Below are positions 22,851 through 35,528 of a DNA stretch of 64,000 nucleotides, one piece after another; position 1 is the first letter of the stretch; each line of letters starts with the position of its first letter. Origin of the DNA: Pterois miles (lineage: Eukaryota > Chordata > Actinopteri > Perciformes > Scorpaenidae). The stretch lies in the NCBI GenBank assembly GCA_947000775.1, contig CAMQGK010000001.1, forward strand, positions 919,001-983,000, written 5' to 3'. A model generated the notes under the pieces. It ran no database searches. It had not been told where the DNA came from and worked only from the letters and a program-made list of their open reading frames with translations. A program made the translations under genes and the position numbers.

Positions 22851-23751
22851 CCCTACTGAGTGACCAGGCTGGGGCATAAAGCAGAGAAAGAGGCCCATTG
22901 AAGCTGCAATATAGAACTTTTTGTGGCGTGTTATATAACTAGATTTGATGTAGGTTATCAGTTTATGTGGGGCATTTAGGGATGTACACTGTTGGCTGAG
23001 GAAATGCTCAGCAGGAAGTTGTCAATTTGTCCCTCTGCTCTAGCCACATCCCCTACTTCTCAGACCAGTCTCCATCCATCCATCAAATGACTTTCCCCAT
23101 CACCTGACTGCTCCACCCATCTACACACTTGTTCCTACTTCCCTCATCTGCTCCTCCTCACTTGCATCTCATTTCCTCATCAGCCTCTCAGTTCATATAT
23201 CGGACCATACAGTATATTAAACCATCAGAGTTGTGCTTTGCACTTTTGTTTTCAAGCCACCAGTACCTGCCCCTTCTTGTAAGCATATACATACACTCGC
23301 TTCAACAATAAACCACTGAAATTATCCTGCTGCTTCAACTGTCTGCTGTTACCAAGCCATTAAATGGGCCTTACTGGTCACTATGAGCCCCATGGATGTG
23401 AATCAGTAGGGGCCTACTATACCCAGTGTTAGGTTTTATCATATATTCACATGGTAGATCACGACAATGACCCATAGCAACCGTTGTAATTATGACAGGA
23501 GCAGAAGCAGAAGTCTGGCAGCGTGAAACCTGTGTGAAACCAACTAATGAGAAGTTCTTTTGTGTTCACAAGTGTTTCAAGTTTCATTTTTGCTTTTGTT
23601 GTTGTTTTTCCCAAAACCTAACTAAGCGTTTTTGTTGCCTAACCTAAAGAAGTTGTAGTTTTGTTGCCTAAACCTTAAGAAACAGTTTTGTTTGTGTTCA
23701 AAACATGGTCATGACTGAAAGAACTGGATTGCGGGTACAAGCAGCCGAAAT

Positions 23752-24135
23752 AGATTTTCTCAGGAGGGTGGCTGGCGCCTCCCTTAGAGATCAAGTGTGA
23801 AGCTCAGCCATCCGTGAAGGACTCGGAGTAGAGCCGCTGCTCCTTTGCGTTGAAAGGAGCCAGCTGAGATGGTTTGGGCATCTGGTAAGGATGCCCCCTG
23901 GGCACCTCCCTAGGGAGGTGTTCCAGGCCTGACCAGCTGGGAGGAGATCCCGGGGAAGATCCAGGACTAGGTGGAGAGATTATATCTCCACACTGGCCTG
24001 GGAACGCCTCAGGATCCCCCAGTCAGAGCTGGTTAATGTGCCCCGGGAAAGGGAAGTTTGGGGTCCCCTGCTGGAACTATTGCCCCAGCGACCCAACCCA
24101 GGATAAGAGGTTGAAGATGAGTGAGTGAGTGGTTA
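23752..24135 (+). mobile_element. RTE-like LINE 3' end
   Basis: Plus-strand translation gives RWFGHLVRMPPGHLPREVF and RTRWRDYISTLAWERL, the conserved end of fish RTE-type LINE polyproteins. There are in-frame stops, and a 'gagtgagtgagtg' tail. Confidence 0.75.
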
Positions 24136-24551
24136 CTATGTCAAGGATCATCAAGATGGATAAGAAATCTGATCAAGTGAAGAGCAAGAGGTTGGATTTA
24201 ACGTGAAAATTGTTTCCTAAAAGGCGAGTATTTCATCCACCAGTGACTTATTAAATATAGTATAAGCAATACGAACAGTACATATGATCAGATTCCTTAC
24301 TAAATGATGACTGAGATATTCCACCATTTGAGTGAACAGATCATGTAACAGTGAATCACTAAATGTGCCCTTATACCAGTAAAATCACCATGGCTGCTGC
24401 TCAGAGTGTTGTAGCCGTTGTTCTATTATTCACTGTCTGTGGAGCGGCTCCAGGATTCATCTCTACATGGCATCATCACTACAGTCTGTCTTCTATTTTT
24501 ACAGATTCACAGAAATAAAACTATCATATAAATATCCTGTAAACTCTGTTT

Positions 24552-25342
24552 TAAAGGTACACTGTGTAGCATTTAGGGGGAATCTACCAGCAGAATGGAA
24601 TATAACATTAATAAGTATGTTTTCTTTAGTGTATAATCACCTGAAAATAGGAATTGCTGTATTTTCGTTAGCTTAGAATGAGCCAGTTATATCTAAAAAG
24701 GTATTGGGTCCTCTTCACAGAGTCCACCATGTTTCTACCGTAGCCCAGAACAGACAAACCAAACACTGGCTCTAGATAGGGTGATTCATGTTTTCATATC
24801 ACATTTTCACATTGGACACTGCATTACTCTTACACATTTGGCATATAGTAGAAGTTTCAGATGGTTGCAATCTGCAACCTCACCACTAGATGTCACCAGA
24901 TCCAACACACTGCACCTTTAAAGAGACAGGAGCTAAAATGGAGCGTTTCAGATAGAGGGTGAATACAGGTATATTCAGACAGACAGTATGAGACAAATAA
25001 TGTGTTTTTACATTAACATTAAAGCATGTAAACATTCAAGCCCAAAAATACAAGTATGAACCAGGAATGAGCATGATATGTCCCCTTTAAAATCTAGTAC
25101 TGGACTGGATTGTTGGCTAAACCCTATAAAAAGACGTTTAAATGTCATATTATCATGAAATTTAAATATGTTCCATAACAAAAGCTGCTCTTTAAGTTCA
25201 GGATGTTCCTGAGAGAAGATAGCTTAGTAGTAGTTAGTCTACAGTGTCAGCGCTTCAGATGCAGGTTCAGGTTCTGAAACGGGATGCTCAGTGCAACTTT
25301 CAGGCCATTTCAGACATTTTCTGAGAAAATCCGCCCATTTGA
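24552..25342 (+). repeat. Direct repeat, copy 1 (between tulp4 and myct1)
   Basis: About 790 bases collinear with 31691-32478. Shared blocks include 'agtccaccatgtttctac', 'cagaacagacaaaccaaaca', 'caacctcaccactagatgtc' and 'ggttctgaaacgggatg'. The first 535 bases run TTAA to TTAA and may be a MITE, but similarity continues well past it. Confidence 0.85.
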
Positions 25343-26569
25343 AATCTGCCACTTGGGTATCACTTTCCATTCATTTTATCGTGTTGTAGGCACATAGGGA
25401 GCGGGTCCTCTTCACAGAGCAGGCCACCATGTTTCTACAACCTCACCACTAGATGTCGCCAAATCCTACACACTGAACCTTAAAGGCAGATGTTATGTTT
25501 TTGTTTTAATGCCTGTTGAAATGCTGTTTCACCCGGTGCTTTTGGTTAGTTCCAGACTGAGTTTCCAGTCGAATCCACTTTCCATTCTTGCCCAGTCTAC
25601 TGACAGTGGACTAAAAAGAAAATGTCCTGACTGTGAAGTAGAAGCTAAATTTCCCATTAAAAGCTCTGCCATTTCATTTCTTGTTAAACTCGTTTTATTC
25701 CAATGTCTGGCAGTATTGCATATTCTCTATTCATTATTTCTAAGAGACAACTTCCTGTTTTCCTGGCTGCACAATTCCATGAAATAAACTTGGGAAAAAG
25801 TTTGGAACTTTGTGTTTGGTGGCTTATTTCTCTGTTGTTACAATCCTAATTGGCATTTTATTTTACATGGTTGGAAAGCGTGTTGATTTACCTTCACAGT
25901 GATGTCCAACTTGTAAGGATCAATCATTTGTGGGATGAGCAGCACAGCTGATTATATTTGTAGCGCCCAAGTGAAAATTGCCAAAATTCATACGGTGTAT
26001 TCTCCTGTTGGTACTGACTTTTATTTTGAGCTCTCAGGCACAAGACAAGACGACAGGATCACAAAGTGATCCGTTTCATTATGTCAAAACCAATGTGGCT
26101 CTGGACAAAATTTTGTTTTAAAACAAAACTCCTCGTCTCTTCTCTGACATCACAAGCCTGATTGGCAACACTGGTAGTAAATCATCTGAATTCAAAATAA
26201 TTTCTATCATTTATATTAATAGCATTCATGTCTTGTGCATCCTGTATCCTATACAATTTATAATCAATAATAATGTTTGGCTGCGCAAAATGAGTTTATA
26301 GTGACTGGCCCACTTGCAGGTAGATTGCATAATAAGTGATAATATTTCAAAAAAAGGCTGAGTAACCTGGGTAATTTTGATATGAAAGCAATTCAACATA
26401 CCTCATAGTTCCTGGACATGTTGAGTTAAAATTCCCCCACTGATGGTGTCCATATTTCCATTCAGGTGATGCACTGAAGGGTGATGGCTGCTCTGCTCCC
26501 GGTGCTTACAGTAAAATCTATGGAGAAGTAAAATGCATCATCCAGCCAGATGTTGTCCAGCTCTGCACT

Positions 26570-27430
26570 AATTTAAACCGCACAGCTCTGCACTTCAGAG
26601 TTGGCCATGAAATTCGGCTTGTGTGATGTCAGTGGCCCATCCCATGTCCTCCTGAGTTGTGTAATCCTGTCATAATGACAAACAAAAACTAAATTATTCA
26701 ACAAGTTAGGTAATCTAAGAGAGAGACAGACAGAGAGGTGGCTATTCCTTAAAATAGCCGCCTTGTCATTCAGTACATCAACCTTGAAATTCACAGTTTT
26801 TCTCAGTCTCTATGCAACAGCAACACTGCATTGGAGATCAGGGCACTTGCAGTCTCCATGGGTACTGATACTGTCCGCTATTTTACGTCAAACACCAGAG
26901 CAGCCAGGCAATGATGTGAACTCCTATATTGGGATTTCTACATCAAAAATGACTGTGGACGCATTATAATGCAGATAATAAGAATAAAGCAGTCTTATTT
27001 CAATCAAACAGCGGTTAAAATAATAATTTGCCTCTAGCTTTTGGAGAATAGATCCACAGCATCCCCTAAAAGTCGAAGTAAAAGCCCCATCATCTCCTCT
27101 GTAAAGGTCTCCCACTACATTACACATCACATCAATTGGATTCCTCATTCAAAGGCGCCTCGAAGCCGCATGCAGCAGTCTGAATGAGCCGATGCTGACG
27201 AGACCAACGCGGAGCCACGGTGGGAAATAAATAAGTGTTTTCATCAGAGAGGCTATAAAGGGCGAACATAATGCAGCTGTACGTACTGTACCTGACACCG
27301 CTGCATCGCAGTTAATCCAGAGGCAGGTCGGCGGCGCACAGTGCGGTCGTGTCGCCAGGCGCTGTTCCGCTGGCGCACTTTGGGGTTGTGGCTTTAAAAA
27401 CGGGTTGCCATGAGGCAGGTAGCACGGAAA
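26570..27430 (-). promoter_or_regulatory. tulp4: Candidate tulp4 promoter and 5' non-coding exon
   Basis: Unlike its surroundings this stretch looks unique, and 27150-27400 is richer in CG dinucleotides. On the minus strand a 'gcagcggtgtcag' followed by GTACAG (about 27292) could be a first-exon donor. tulp4 needs an upstream exon because an acceptor sits just before its start codon. myct1 3' UTR is the main alternative reading. Confidence 0.3.
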
Positions 27431-28193
27431 ATAGACACCCGAACTTCAAATCCAGTCAAAACGAAAGCACTAGCACACATAACAGCCCCGTTAAGAACCA
27501 CTGAATGCAAATATGTACACGTTAACCAAATTTTAATACATTCTGATACGGAGTCTGGTCCACAGGCTACTTTTATCAATATTACATGTATCGATGCGCC
27601 TCAAAAGGGGGTTTCTGTCATAATGGCAACCTCACAAGGCGCACCCCATCTTTGTAATGCAAGTTGAAGTGACAAGACCTTGATGTGATGAATGTGCTGG
27701 GAACTGACGGTCCCTCCTGTCATGGGTTTATTCATTAATATCTCCCTCTATTTCACAAGTAAGCTATGGTGACACTAGATTCACTAATTTCAAATTAATA
27801 AACAGATTTTTGTTGATGTACAAAAAGCACAACCACTGGAATCAATTCACCATAAAATCTTTATTGTGATATTAGATAATATAACTATCTAGCACATCTT
27901 CATGTGATAAAATACCTCAGACTCTCTTCACTACATCACAGGTCATGAGATGTTCTGCAACAACTACAATATATTAGGACTGCAATGATTAGTCTATTAA
28001 TTGATCAATCATTTGAGTCATTTTTCAAGCAAAACATTTGCTTGTTGCATCTTCTCCAGTGTTAGCATTTGTCTCTATTTTATATCATTGCTAATTAGAT
28101 ATAATTTTTTGTTTGGGACAAAACAAGACATCTGGAGAAGTTACCCTGGCCTCTGGGAAACTGTGATGGGCATTTTTCCTTATTCTGTGACAG

Positions 28194-29427
28194 CAGGGCT
28201 GCCCAATGTGGGGCTGGCGGGCCAAAGTCGGCCTACCATCAGGTTCAGTTTGGCCCGCCTGATGTTTTTGGTGATTATTTTACAGTGAAAATACTGGAGA
28301 AAGAGACTAAATAATGCTCCAAAGTCAGACTAAATTTTGGCGAGGGAAAACTGTCATGGACATTTTCAAAGGGGACCCTTGACCTCTGACCTCAAGACGT
28401 GAATGTAAATGGGTTCTGTGGGTACACACGGCTCTCCCCTTTACAGACATGCCCACTATATGATAATTACATGCAGTTTTGGGCATAAAACATGTAATTT
28501 TTAAGCATAGTCTTGTTATATTGGCCTTCTATGAAAATACTTATTCTAATTATTCTTTGAATTGCATAAATTGGGTATGACAGGCTGTATTCAGCAGGTG
28601 GGTTTTCAGGGGTTAACTATGTAAAAGTTAAAATAATATTCAGTTAAGGGAATTTGGGATGACCTGTCCAGGGTGTACCCCGCCTTCGTCAAGTGCCAGC
28701 TGGGATCGGCTCCAGTCCCCCATGACCCCTAATGGGATAAGTGGTTGTAAATGGATGCATGGTTGGGAATTTGCGATTGCATCTTAACAATACAACACAA
28801 CAGAGTGCTCCAGGATGACATTTTTGTGGGACAACCAGGAAGTTAGTAATGCCCTGTTTCCCTTGACAAAAAGCCAATTGGATTTTCCCATTGGATGTTG
28901 GATTATTGCAGAAAATTAGTTTTGTGTTTATGATATTTACACGTTTTGTTCAGCAAGATAATCTCCACTAATGAACACCACTTTTATGATTTTTGAAGAG
29001 TGAATACAATCACGAGAGGTAAAAAGCTAATGTTAGGCTATAAATGAACTATACCATGGTTGCATGAACACAGGTGTACACAACAAGGCTGTAAAGACGG
29101 ACGAGTCGGCGTGATGACGTTTGTAATTTCATTTAGCCATTTGTTAGCAATTCATGAGTAGGATATTTACTGACATATTAATATCACAGGGCAAAACATT
29201 AAAATCTCTTAAGTTTGTTTTAACCACAGATCTCAAGCATCTATAAAACACATTTAAAAAAACCCACTGACTCCCCGACAAGGGAACCAGAAGTGCTAAA
29301 ATGCTAATTAATTTCCGGGTTTTATGACTCATTCCTGTTGCACTCTATAGGTGTGTGCATTTGGCCTGTGGTCCAATATTGAGTTCCAGTTTTGGCCCTC
29401 CAAGGGGAAAAGGTTTGGGCATCCCTG
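28194..29427. mobile_element. hAT-like element with CAGGG(C/A)TGCCCAA ends
   Basis: Begins CAGGGCTGCCCAA and ends with the inverse, 'tttgggcatccctg'. 'ggccaaa' and 'tttggccc' lie just inside each end. It contains no transposase frame and itself carries two other repeats (28340-28500 and 28655-28760). No clear 8-bp duplication was found. Confidence 0.65.
28655..28760 (+). repeat. 3' fragment of the 9112-type dispersed repeat
   Basis: 'gacctgtccagggtgtaccc' ... 'gggataagtggttgtaaatg'. Nested in the 28194-29427 element. Confidence 0.7.
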
Positions 29428-29673
29428 CTATAGAGAAAACAACTAGTCAATTAACAGAGAAACTAGCATGCAAACTAATGAAAAATTATTGTTAGTTGCA
29501 CACAAAATGTATATCTAATAATATAATACTGTGCTGAGAACTGATGGTTGTGGAAGTATCTTACTGCTTTAGACTGAAAAGTGTCAGAAATGGTCTGAAG
29601 AGCAGAGTACAGTCAGAAAGTTCCTATGTAGTCCCAGAGCGTTCTCCTCTTTCAGTTTCTCATGCAGACTGAT

Positions 29674-30182
29674 TCAAGTGCAGGTCTCCTCAAAGGCATG
29701 GATGACACTGTTGTATGCCGGAGGGGGAGTCTGTGAGGGTAGGAATCCTTTAAGTCCGTTGTTGCCCAACCAGAAGGAATGTCTCTTGTTTGGCATGAGG
29801 GATGCAGAATCGGATGAGTTTGAAGCTGCTGTGTCCTCGGGCGTCAGAGTGTCCTCGGGCGTCAGAGTGTCCTCTCCCATCTCCAGGCCGGCCCTGCTTC
29901 TCTTGGGCACTGGGCGAAAGGTGGAGGTCTCTAGACCAGGTTTACTCCCCAGAGGGCCCACTGGCTCCAGAGAGGGCTGTCTGTAGACGCTCAGAAAAGT
30001 GCTCCTGTAAAGGCCCAGCTGGTTGCTCGCGGGCGTTTGTGAAGGGCCGGATCTCTTTTTGGAACGCCTGGTGATCCTGGCGGTGGCTTGGCGCCGGGAG
30101 GCCCAGGTCAACAGAACGTAGACCAGAGCACCAAGCAACAGGCCCACAAGCATAGACAGACAGAAGGCTAAAATCATATCGC
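29674..30182 (-). CDS. myct1: myct1 coding exon 2 (stop)
   Basis: Acceptor CTTTCTAG at 30183. Contains the membrane helix and whole cytoplasmic tail; TGA at 29676-29674. Carries an in-frame 18-bp tandem duplication at 29831-29866, giving a repeated DTLTPE. Confidence 0.94.
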
Positions 30183-31135
30183 CTAGAAAGGAAAAGAAAT
30201 CAATGTCAGAAAAGGGGAAATACTGTGGGGGATGTTTAGTAGAATGAGGCAGGATGCATTGTTCTAAAAATGGGGAAGATTATTTCCCCAGATGGACGTT
30301 TCAGTTTCAAGTTAGAAATAAAATCTTATTAGCATAGACAGGAGCAGTTGCATCAGCTGAATAAAGTACATCTCTTATGTGCCAGATTTGTTTCAGGAAA
30401 TTTTGTTCTTTTTATTGATTTTCTATTTGTGGACACAGTGTTATATAAAATCTTACATCACACCTGCATGTGGGTTCACTGTCTAGGTAGTATCATTGTG
30501 TTGCACAAACTGAAAAAATAGCTCCACTTTTTAAAATTTGAGTGTCACGGTCTTCCTGAACTGATGTAATACAGTCCTGCAAATGGTAAACGTTTCCCGT
30601 CTTCTCACAAAGAGTTGTTCAAGGCAAGTTTATGTGCACTTTTCCCCAACAAACAATCAATACAAAGTGCTTTATATAAGACAGAAGCAGGCACTTATGT
30701 AAGGCATAAGACATATATAAACAGCATTTTCACATATTTAAAATAAAAAAAATGTTACAGCGCAGTTACAGTGCAAAGAAAGATATAACTAATAGTCCCT
30801 AATTTCACTTCATAAAAGGCTGTGGCATCACATTTTAGGCTTTAAGCTGAGATTTAAAAGAACTGAGTTATTTTCTGGAAATTTATCCAGATAATGTGCA
30901 TATAAACCCTTTTAAATGTGTGTTTCAGTAGTCAATAGAAAGATAGATTTTTGTTTGATTATAAAATTTGTTGTATCAATTGAAGAATGATTACATCTGA
31001 ATTTTACAAGACATCATGCTACTCTTACATGGTAGCTGTGAAATAATACTTGGATTCTCAAAATGAACAAATAGACTCACCCTGATTAAAAGATTTTAGT
31101 ATCTCCAACAAGGGATGCGTTTCATTATGTGCCAT
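29674..31135 (-). CDS. myct1: MYCT1 (MYC target 1), two coding exons
   Basis: Small single-pass membrane protein, first described as a MYC-responsive target and expressed in endothelium and blood lineages. Exons 31081-31135 and 29674-30182 join in phase 1 to give 187 residues. The N terminus MAHNETHPLLEIL resembles human MANNTTSLGSPW and has an NET glycosylation site. A helix follows at about residues 20-45 (ILAFCLSMLVGLLLGALVYV), then a basic stretch (ASRRQ ... RRSKKR). The cytoplasmic tail has GLYRSTFLSVYRQPSLE and ends in PPPAYNSVIHAFE, a PPxY motif of the kind bound by NEDD4-family WW domains; human has PPPPAYESIIKAF. The gene is divergent from syne1, as in human. Confidence 0.93.
29831..29866 (-). 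repeat. myct1: 18-bp coding tandem duplication in myct1
   Basis: Two perfect copies of 'gtgtcctcgggcgtcaga' followed by a partial third. It adds six residues (DTLTPE) to the cytoplasmic tail. Confidence 0.95.
31081..31135 (-). CDS. myct1: myct1 coding exon 1
   Basis: ATG at 31135-31133. Encodes MAHNETHPLLEILKSFNQ plus one base. Donor GTGAGT. Confidence 0.85.
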
Positions 31136-31690
31136 AATTTCACCATTAGCTGGTGTTTTAGATTCCACACTGACTCCAGGCAGACAGGCGAACACTGAGC
31201 TTTTTCCAAGACAGGCTTTTTCCCTTTTTTCCCTCTCCACAGTGTTCGGTATGGAGGAAACTTTTCTGTCATGCTTCCTTCCCTTTCTGGCTTTAAAATT
31301 AGCAAGTGCATTGCTTATCTGTGTGGGACACAACACTGGGAAACAGGGTTGTTTCCTTTTGCATCATTTCCTTGGGATCAATACACTGTTAGCCTTTGGT
31401 TTCATTTTTACAGTGAAATACTAAAAAATGACCAATAAACCTGCCATAAAACATATTTACAGTAACTTATTCTAATTTGCGTAGCATTATGGGTATATTG
31501 CAGATGTTATGTCATTGACAGTAACTTTGTGCTGCTGTAGTTAGGCTATGACTATGAGTGTGGTGTCAATATAAGGATTTGATTTGAACGGTTGAAAGCT
31601 TTTTCGTGTATGGATTTTGTTTCCCCTCCTATTCAGTGGTTGCAATAATTCATTATATTTCAAACATCTAACAATAAATCAGAATTTACC

Positions 31691-32478
31691 TTAAAGGAAC
31701 AATGTGCAGCGTTTGGGGGAATCCATTGACAGAAATTGAATATATTAGTAAGTATTTATATTTTGTGTATAATCACCTGAAAATAAGAATTGTTGTGTTT
31801 ACGTTAGTGTAGAATGAGACAATTATATCTACATACAGTAGGTATTGAGTCCTCTTCACAGAGTCCACCATGTTTCTACAGTAGCCCAGAACAGACAAAC
31901 CAAACACTGGCTCTAGATAGGGTGATTCATGTTTTCACATCACATTTTCACGTCGGCCACCGTAGTTCTCCTACATGTTGGGCACACGGTAGAAGTTTCA
32001 GATGGTTGCAATCTGCAACCTCACCACTAGATGTCACCAGATCCGACACACTGCACCTTTAAAGAGACAGGAGCTAAAACGGAGTGTTTCAGATAGAGGG
32101 TGAATACAGGTATATTCAGACAGACAGTATGAGGAAACATAATGTGTTTTGACATTAACATTAAAGCATGTAAACATACAAGCCCCAAAATACAGGTATG
32201 AACCAGGAAATGAGCATGATAACATCTAGTATTGGACTGGCTTGTTGGCCCTATAAAAAGACTTAAATGTCATATCATCATGAAATTTATATATGTTCCA
32301 TGAAAGAGGCCGCTCTTGGTTCCCCCACCATAGGATGCTCCTGAAAGAAGATAGTTCCCCAGAGTCTACAAAGTCTACTGTGTCAGCGCTTCAGACCCAG
32401 GTTCAGGTTCTGAAACGGGATGTTTGGTGCAACTTTCAGGCCATTTCAGACATTTTCTGAGACAATCTGCACATTTGA
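31691..32478 (+). repeat. Direct repeat, copy 2 (upstream of myct1)
   Basis: Second copy of the 24552-25342 segment, same orientation, offset 7.14 kb. Scattered substitutions and small indels. Confidence 0.85.
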
Positions 32479-33419
32479 GATAAGATATGATCATTTGAGT
32501 TTTGTCAGGTCCTGAAAGACGCAATAACAGTGTAAATTTCAACAATGGCGTCATTGGCTTAAGTAAAGCCATGTTTCCTGTGTTGTCACGTTTGCTTGAC
32601 TTGACTTTACCACTTTACTTCTGACATAAAGACTCTTGTGTTTCCAAGTGTCTTGACAAGGTTCTGGATAAGCTAAGCCATGAAAATCTAATCATCCACA
32701 AAAGAGTCTGCAGGCTATCAAGCTCTCAGCCTCTACGGGGATTTCCTTCAATTGTTGCACTGTTCCCACTTCACTTCTGACCTCAGAGTCTTCACACTGA
32801 TCTGACCACCAACCAGCCTTCTGCAGCTCAACGGCTAATACAATAGACAGATACAACTATTCCTTATCCTTTCTACAGATTTATAGGCATAGGCATCTTT
32901 TTAAAAACAGCATTAAAGTAGGGCCTTTATTAGGTATAAGCACTATCTACAAGCAATTTCTACAACTTCATCAAACAATTTCATGAAGGAAGTGGCCATA
33001 GAGAATGTTTTATATGAGGGGAGTTCTCAAATAAGTCCAGCAGGTGGCACTGATGTACTTACAATGATGATTCATTTGGGAAACCGCAGCTTTGAACACT
33101 TCACAGTCACTATGATATGCAATATAAAGACTGGAGGTTCATGAGAAACACCATACAAGAAATATATGTGTTCAGCTGCAGGCTTATAAAACTTACATTT
33201 CAGTTTTCTTACTGATGAGTGTGAGGTAGCAGGCTACTGTCATAACTTGGAGTTTTAAAATGTATCACCATGGGCCTTTTTCCTTGAGGGCACTTTAACT
33301 TGTCACAGTAGTTAAAGCACAGGTGTAAATCGTGAAATTAATGCCGGCTGAATTCCAACAAACAACCAATTCAAAGACACAATCTTGAGCATGAGGAGAG
33401 AGCCACCAGCTGGCTGAAT

Positions 33420-33492
33420 ACTAATTGTGAATAATTGTGAATTTCTCCACTGTGGGACCAATAAAGGAATATCTTATCTTATCTTATCTTAC
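33420..33492 (+). repeat. LINE-type 3' tail with (CTTAT)n
   Basis: 'aatttctccactgtgggacc' then 'aataaaggaatatcttatct' and further CTTAT units. Same tail type as the SINE at 38599. Confidence 0.65.
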
Positions 33493-33769
33493 TACAAACC
33501 TAGTCGACTCCCTGCAGACACCTGCCAGCTTGAGTTGATGCTTCTGCTGCTCATGCTAAATTCATACTTTTTTTTATTCCAGTATTACAAAACTTAATAT
33601 AGCTCATATTGAATTTGTCCAGTCAGAGCTCTCTGGACCAGCTGGGAAGAGTTTGTTTTGTATCTTCTTTATTTGCTGAAGACAGAAGAAAAATGATGAT
33701 CCTGACTTTTTCTTCATACTCTGTATTTTCTTTTTTTTTGTGTGGGACTGCCTGTCTTTGGGGCTGCAC

Positions 33770-34050
33770 GGTGGTGCAGCGGTTAGCATTGTCGCCTCAC
33801 AACAAGAGGGTTGCAAGTTTTAATCTGGCTTGGGGCCCTTCTGTGTGGTGTTTGCATGCAATATAGTCCCTGTAGAAGTGTGGGTTTTCTCCAGGTTCTC
33901 CGGTTTCCTACCACAGACCAAAGATGACTTTAAATTGCCTGTAGTTGTGAATGGGAGTGTGAATGGTTGTCTCTAAGTGTCAGCCCTGTGATGGACTGGT
34001 GACCTGGTCATGGTGTACCCTGCTTTCACCCAATGTCAGCAAGGCTTACT
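33770..34050 (+). repeat. Dispersed repeat, copy of the 9112 family with its head
   Basis: Starts 'ggggctgcacggtggtgcag', continues 'ttgtcgcctcacaacaagag' and the 'ggcttggggcccttctgtgt' block. Ends 'accctgctttcacccaatg'. Confidence 0.7.
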
Positions 34051-34399
34051 TTTTCCAAGTGAGAAAATACTGACCTTTTGCTGAAAACTTGCAAACATTT
34101 ATAACTGACTACGTGATTATGTGACCCTGCTTTGTGATGCAGATGGTCTGCAGTCCTCTTATCCCTTTACACTGGATGGGTCTTCCTGATTAATTTAAGA
34201 GCTAGATAAAAATACAAAGCAAGTATCAAACTACAGCATCCTGTGATGATTTCATTCATATCACAGTCTATTATGCTACACAGGTCACTATAAACCCACT
34301 GTGGAGTGCCATAAACAAACCTAGGAGAGGGGGATGGACAGAGAAAGGGGATGCCACGAATTCCTCTCCGTTCACCCAAAAGAATGACCCCTTTTGTCC

Positions 34400-34638
34400 C
34401 CAAAAATTAAAAGGGCAGGAGCTGAACCACACATTTCCGACCCCTCCTCCTCTGGTTTGTGCAGTTTGCTGTCAGCAGCAGCATGTCGCTCTTCTTCTTC
34501 TTCTTCTTGTTGTGGTCACAAACTTCACTTCATTTCACGCCACCATGTTTCATTTTCACCGTTACCACTGGCAACAAGGCAACACACAGGCACTTCCTCT
34601 GTGAAGTTATCATGCTCTGCTGTGCAGTCCCGAGAGTG
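34400..34638 (+). promoter_or_regulatory. syne1: Candidate syne1 first non-coding exon and promoter region
   Basis: The coding exon at 36608 has an upstream acceptor, so a 5' exon must exist. This stretch ends 'cccgagagtg' with a good donor, GTAAGA, at 34639. The DNA after it (34640-35000) lacks repeats and is relatively rich in CG. The transcription start is not visible. Confidence 0.35.
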
Positions 34639-35210
34639 GTAAGATGACATGCACTGCTTTGTATTTCGTTAATAGCCTTGTATGTTTACCTGTCGGTTGT
34701 TAGGGTCCTGTTTACTGAAGCCTTAACTGGTGTTTGTGCCGGTTTGAAACTCGAGTTTGTGGTGTTTTAGCTTGTAACTTCCTCTCGCGTTAAACTGGCG
34801 CTAATTCGCCAAATTCAAACCGCTTTACAGGTGTCCAACTTTGTTTTACAATGTCTAATTAAGTGTTAACTAACTTTATGAGAAGCAGGGACTCCTGTAA
34901 CGAAATGAAACTATTGGACGCAAACGTTTGGTTTGTGCCGAGCGAGCTAACTTCTCTGAGCTAGCTTAATTCATTCATTTTCTTACTCACAATTTAGAAA
35001 CTTTAAACTTCCTGTTTTGATTAGTGCGTTTATAAATGTTCAGTTTGCCAAGAAGAAACACAGTTTCACTCTTTATTTTAGCACGTTTTATATAGTAAAC
35101 AACACGAGGAGTCACTAACCATTTTACTTGTATATAATATATGGTTGTTGTCCAGTCACTAGCCTGTTAGTGACAGATTTGTGGTTGCTTTATCTTTTCT
35201 TTCTCTTCAG

Positions 35211-35257
35211 TTTAAAGTGGCTGATATTAGTACAGAAGCCTGCTCCACTACGGCCAA
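35211..35257 (+). other. syne1: Candidate syne1 non-coding exon 2
   Basis: A strong polypyrimidine tract (CTTTTCTTTCTCTTCAG) precedes 47 bases that end in donor GTATGT. Could be a 5' UTR exon; could be chance. Confidence 0.3.
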
Positions 35258-35460
35258 GTATGTACAGACCAAGCTTAAAGTTGAGAGCCTTATCCCTTTA
35301 AATGATTTTAAACATAGAATAATGAAAGTGGTCACTGCTAGCTGCAGTTGTTTCAATTAAATAGCAAACACATTACCAACATGCTGCCCTGTTAGTGTAC
35401 TGTATGATTATGTAATGTGTTTCGTTATACTCAGTGTTGTCTTCATGCATTGGGTGCTGC

Positions 35461-35462
<2 letters not shown>

Positions 35463-35527
<65 letters not shown>
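35463..35527. repeat. (TA)n microsatellite
   Basis: About 64 bases of pure TA. It makes a spurious YIYIYI open frame. Confidence 0.97.

Positions 35528-35528
<1 letters not shown>

Larger units (their letters stand above)
27981..29499 (-). repeat. Older dispersed repeat split by an insertion
   Basis: The left part (27981-28193, 'tgcaatgattagtctattaa' to 'catttttccttattctgtga') and right part (29428-29499, ending 'attattgttagttgca') together match one copy of the family seen at 42005-42300 and 47455-47805. The 1.2-kb element between them inserted later. Confidence 0.65.
32480..34390. other. Intergenic DNA between myct1 and syne1
   Basis: Apart from the two repeats above, I see no exon, conserved peptide or strong promoter signal. 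It should contain the myct1 promoter and the regulatory DNA of the divergent pair. Confidence 0.4.

Noticed and set aside
22851..22898. An earlier tulp4 start, in frame upstream of 22850
   Set aside because: The upstream codons lie in or before a good acceptor (CTTTATGCCCCAG), so they are intronic, and the human protein starts at the later position.
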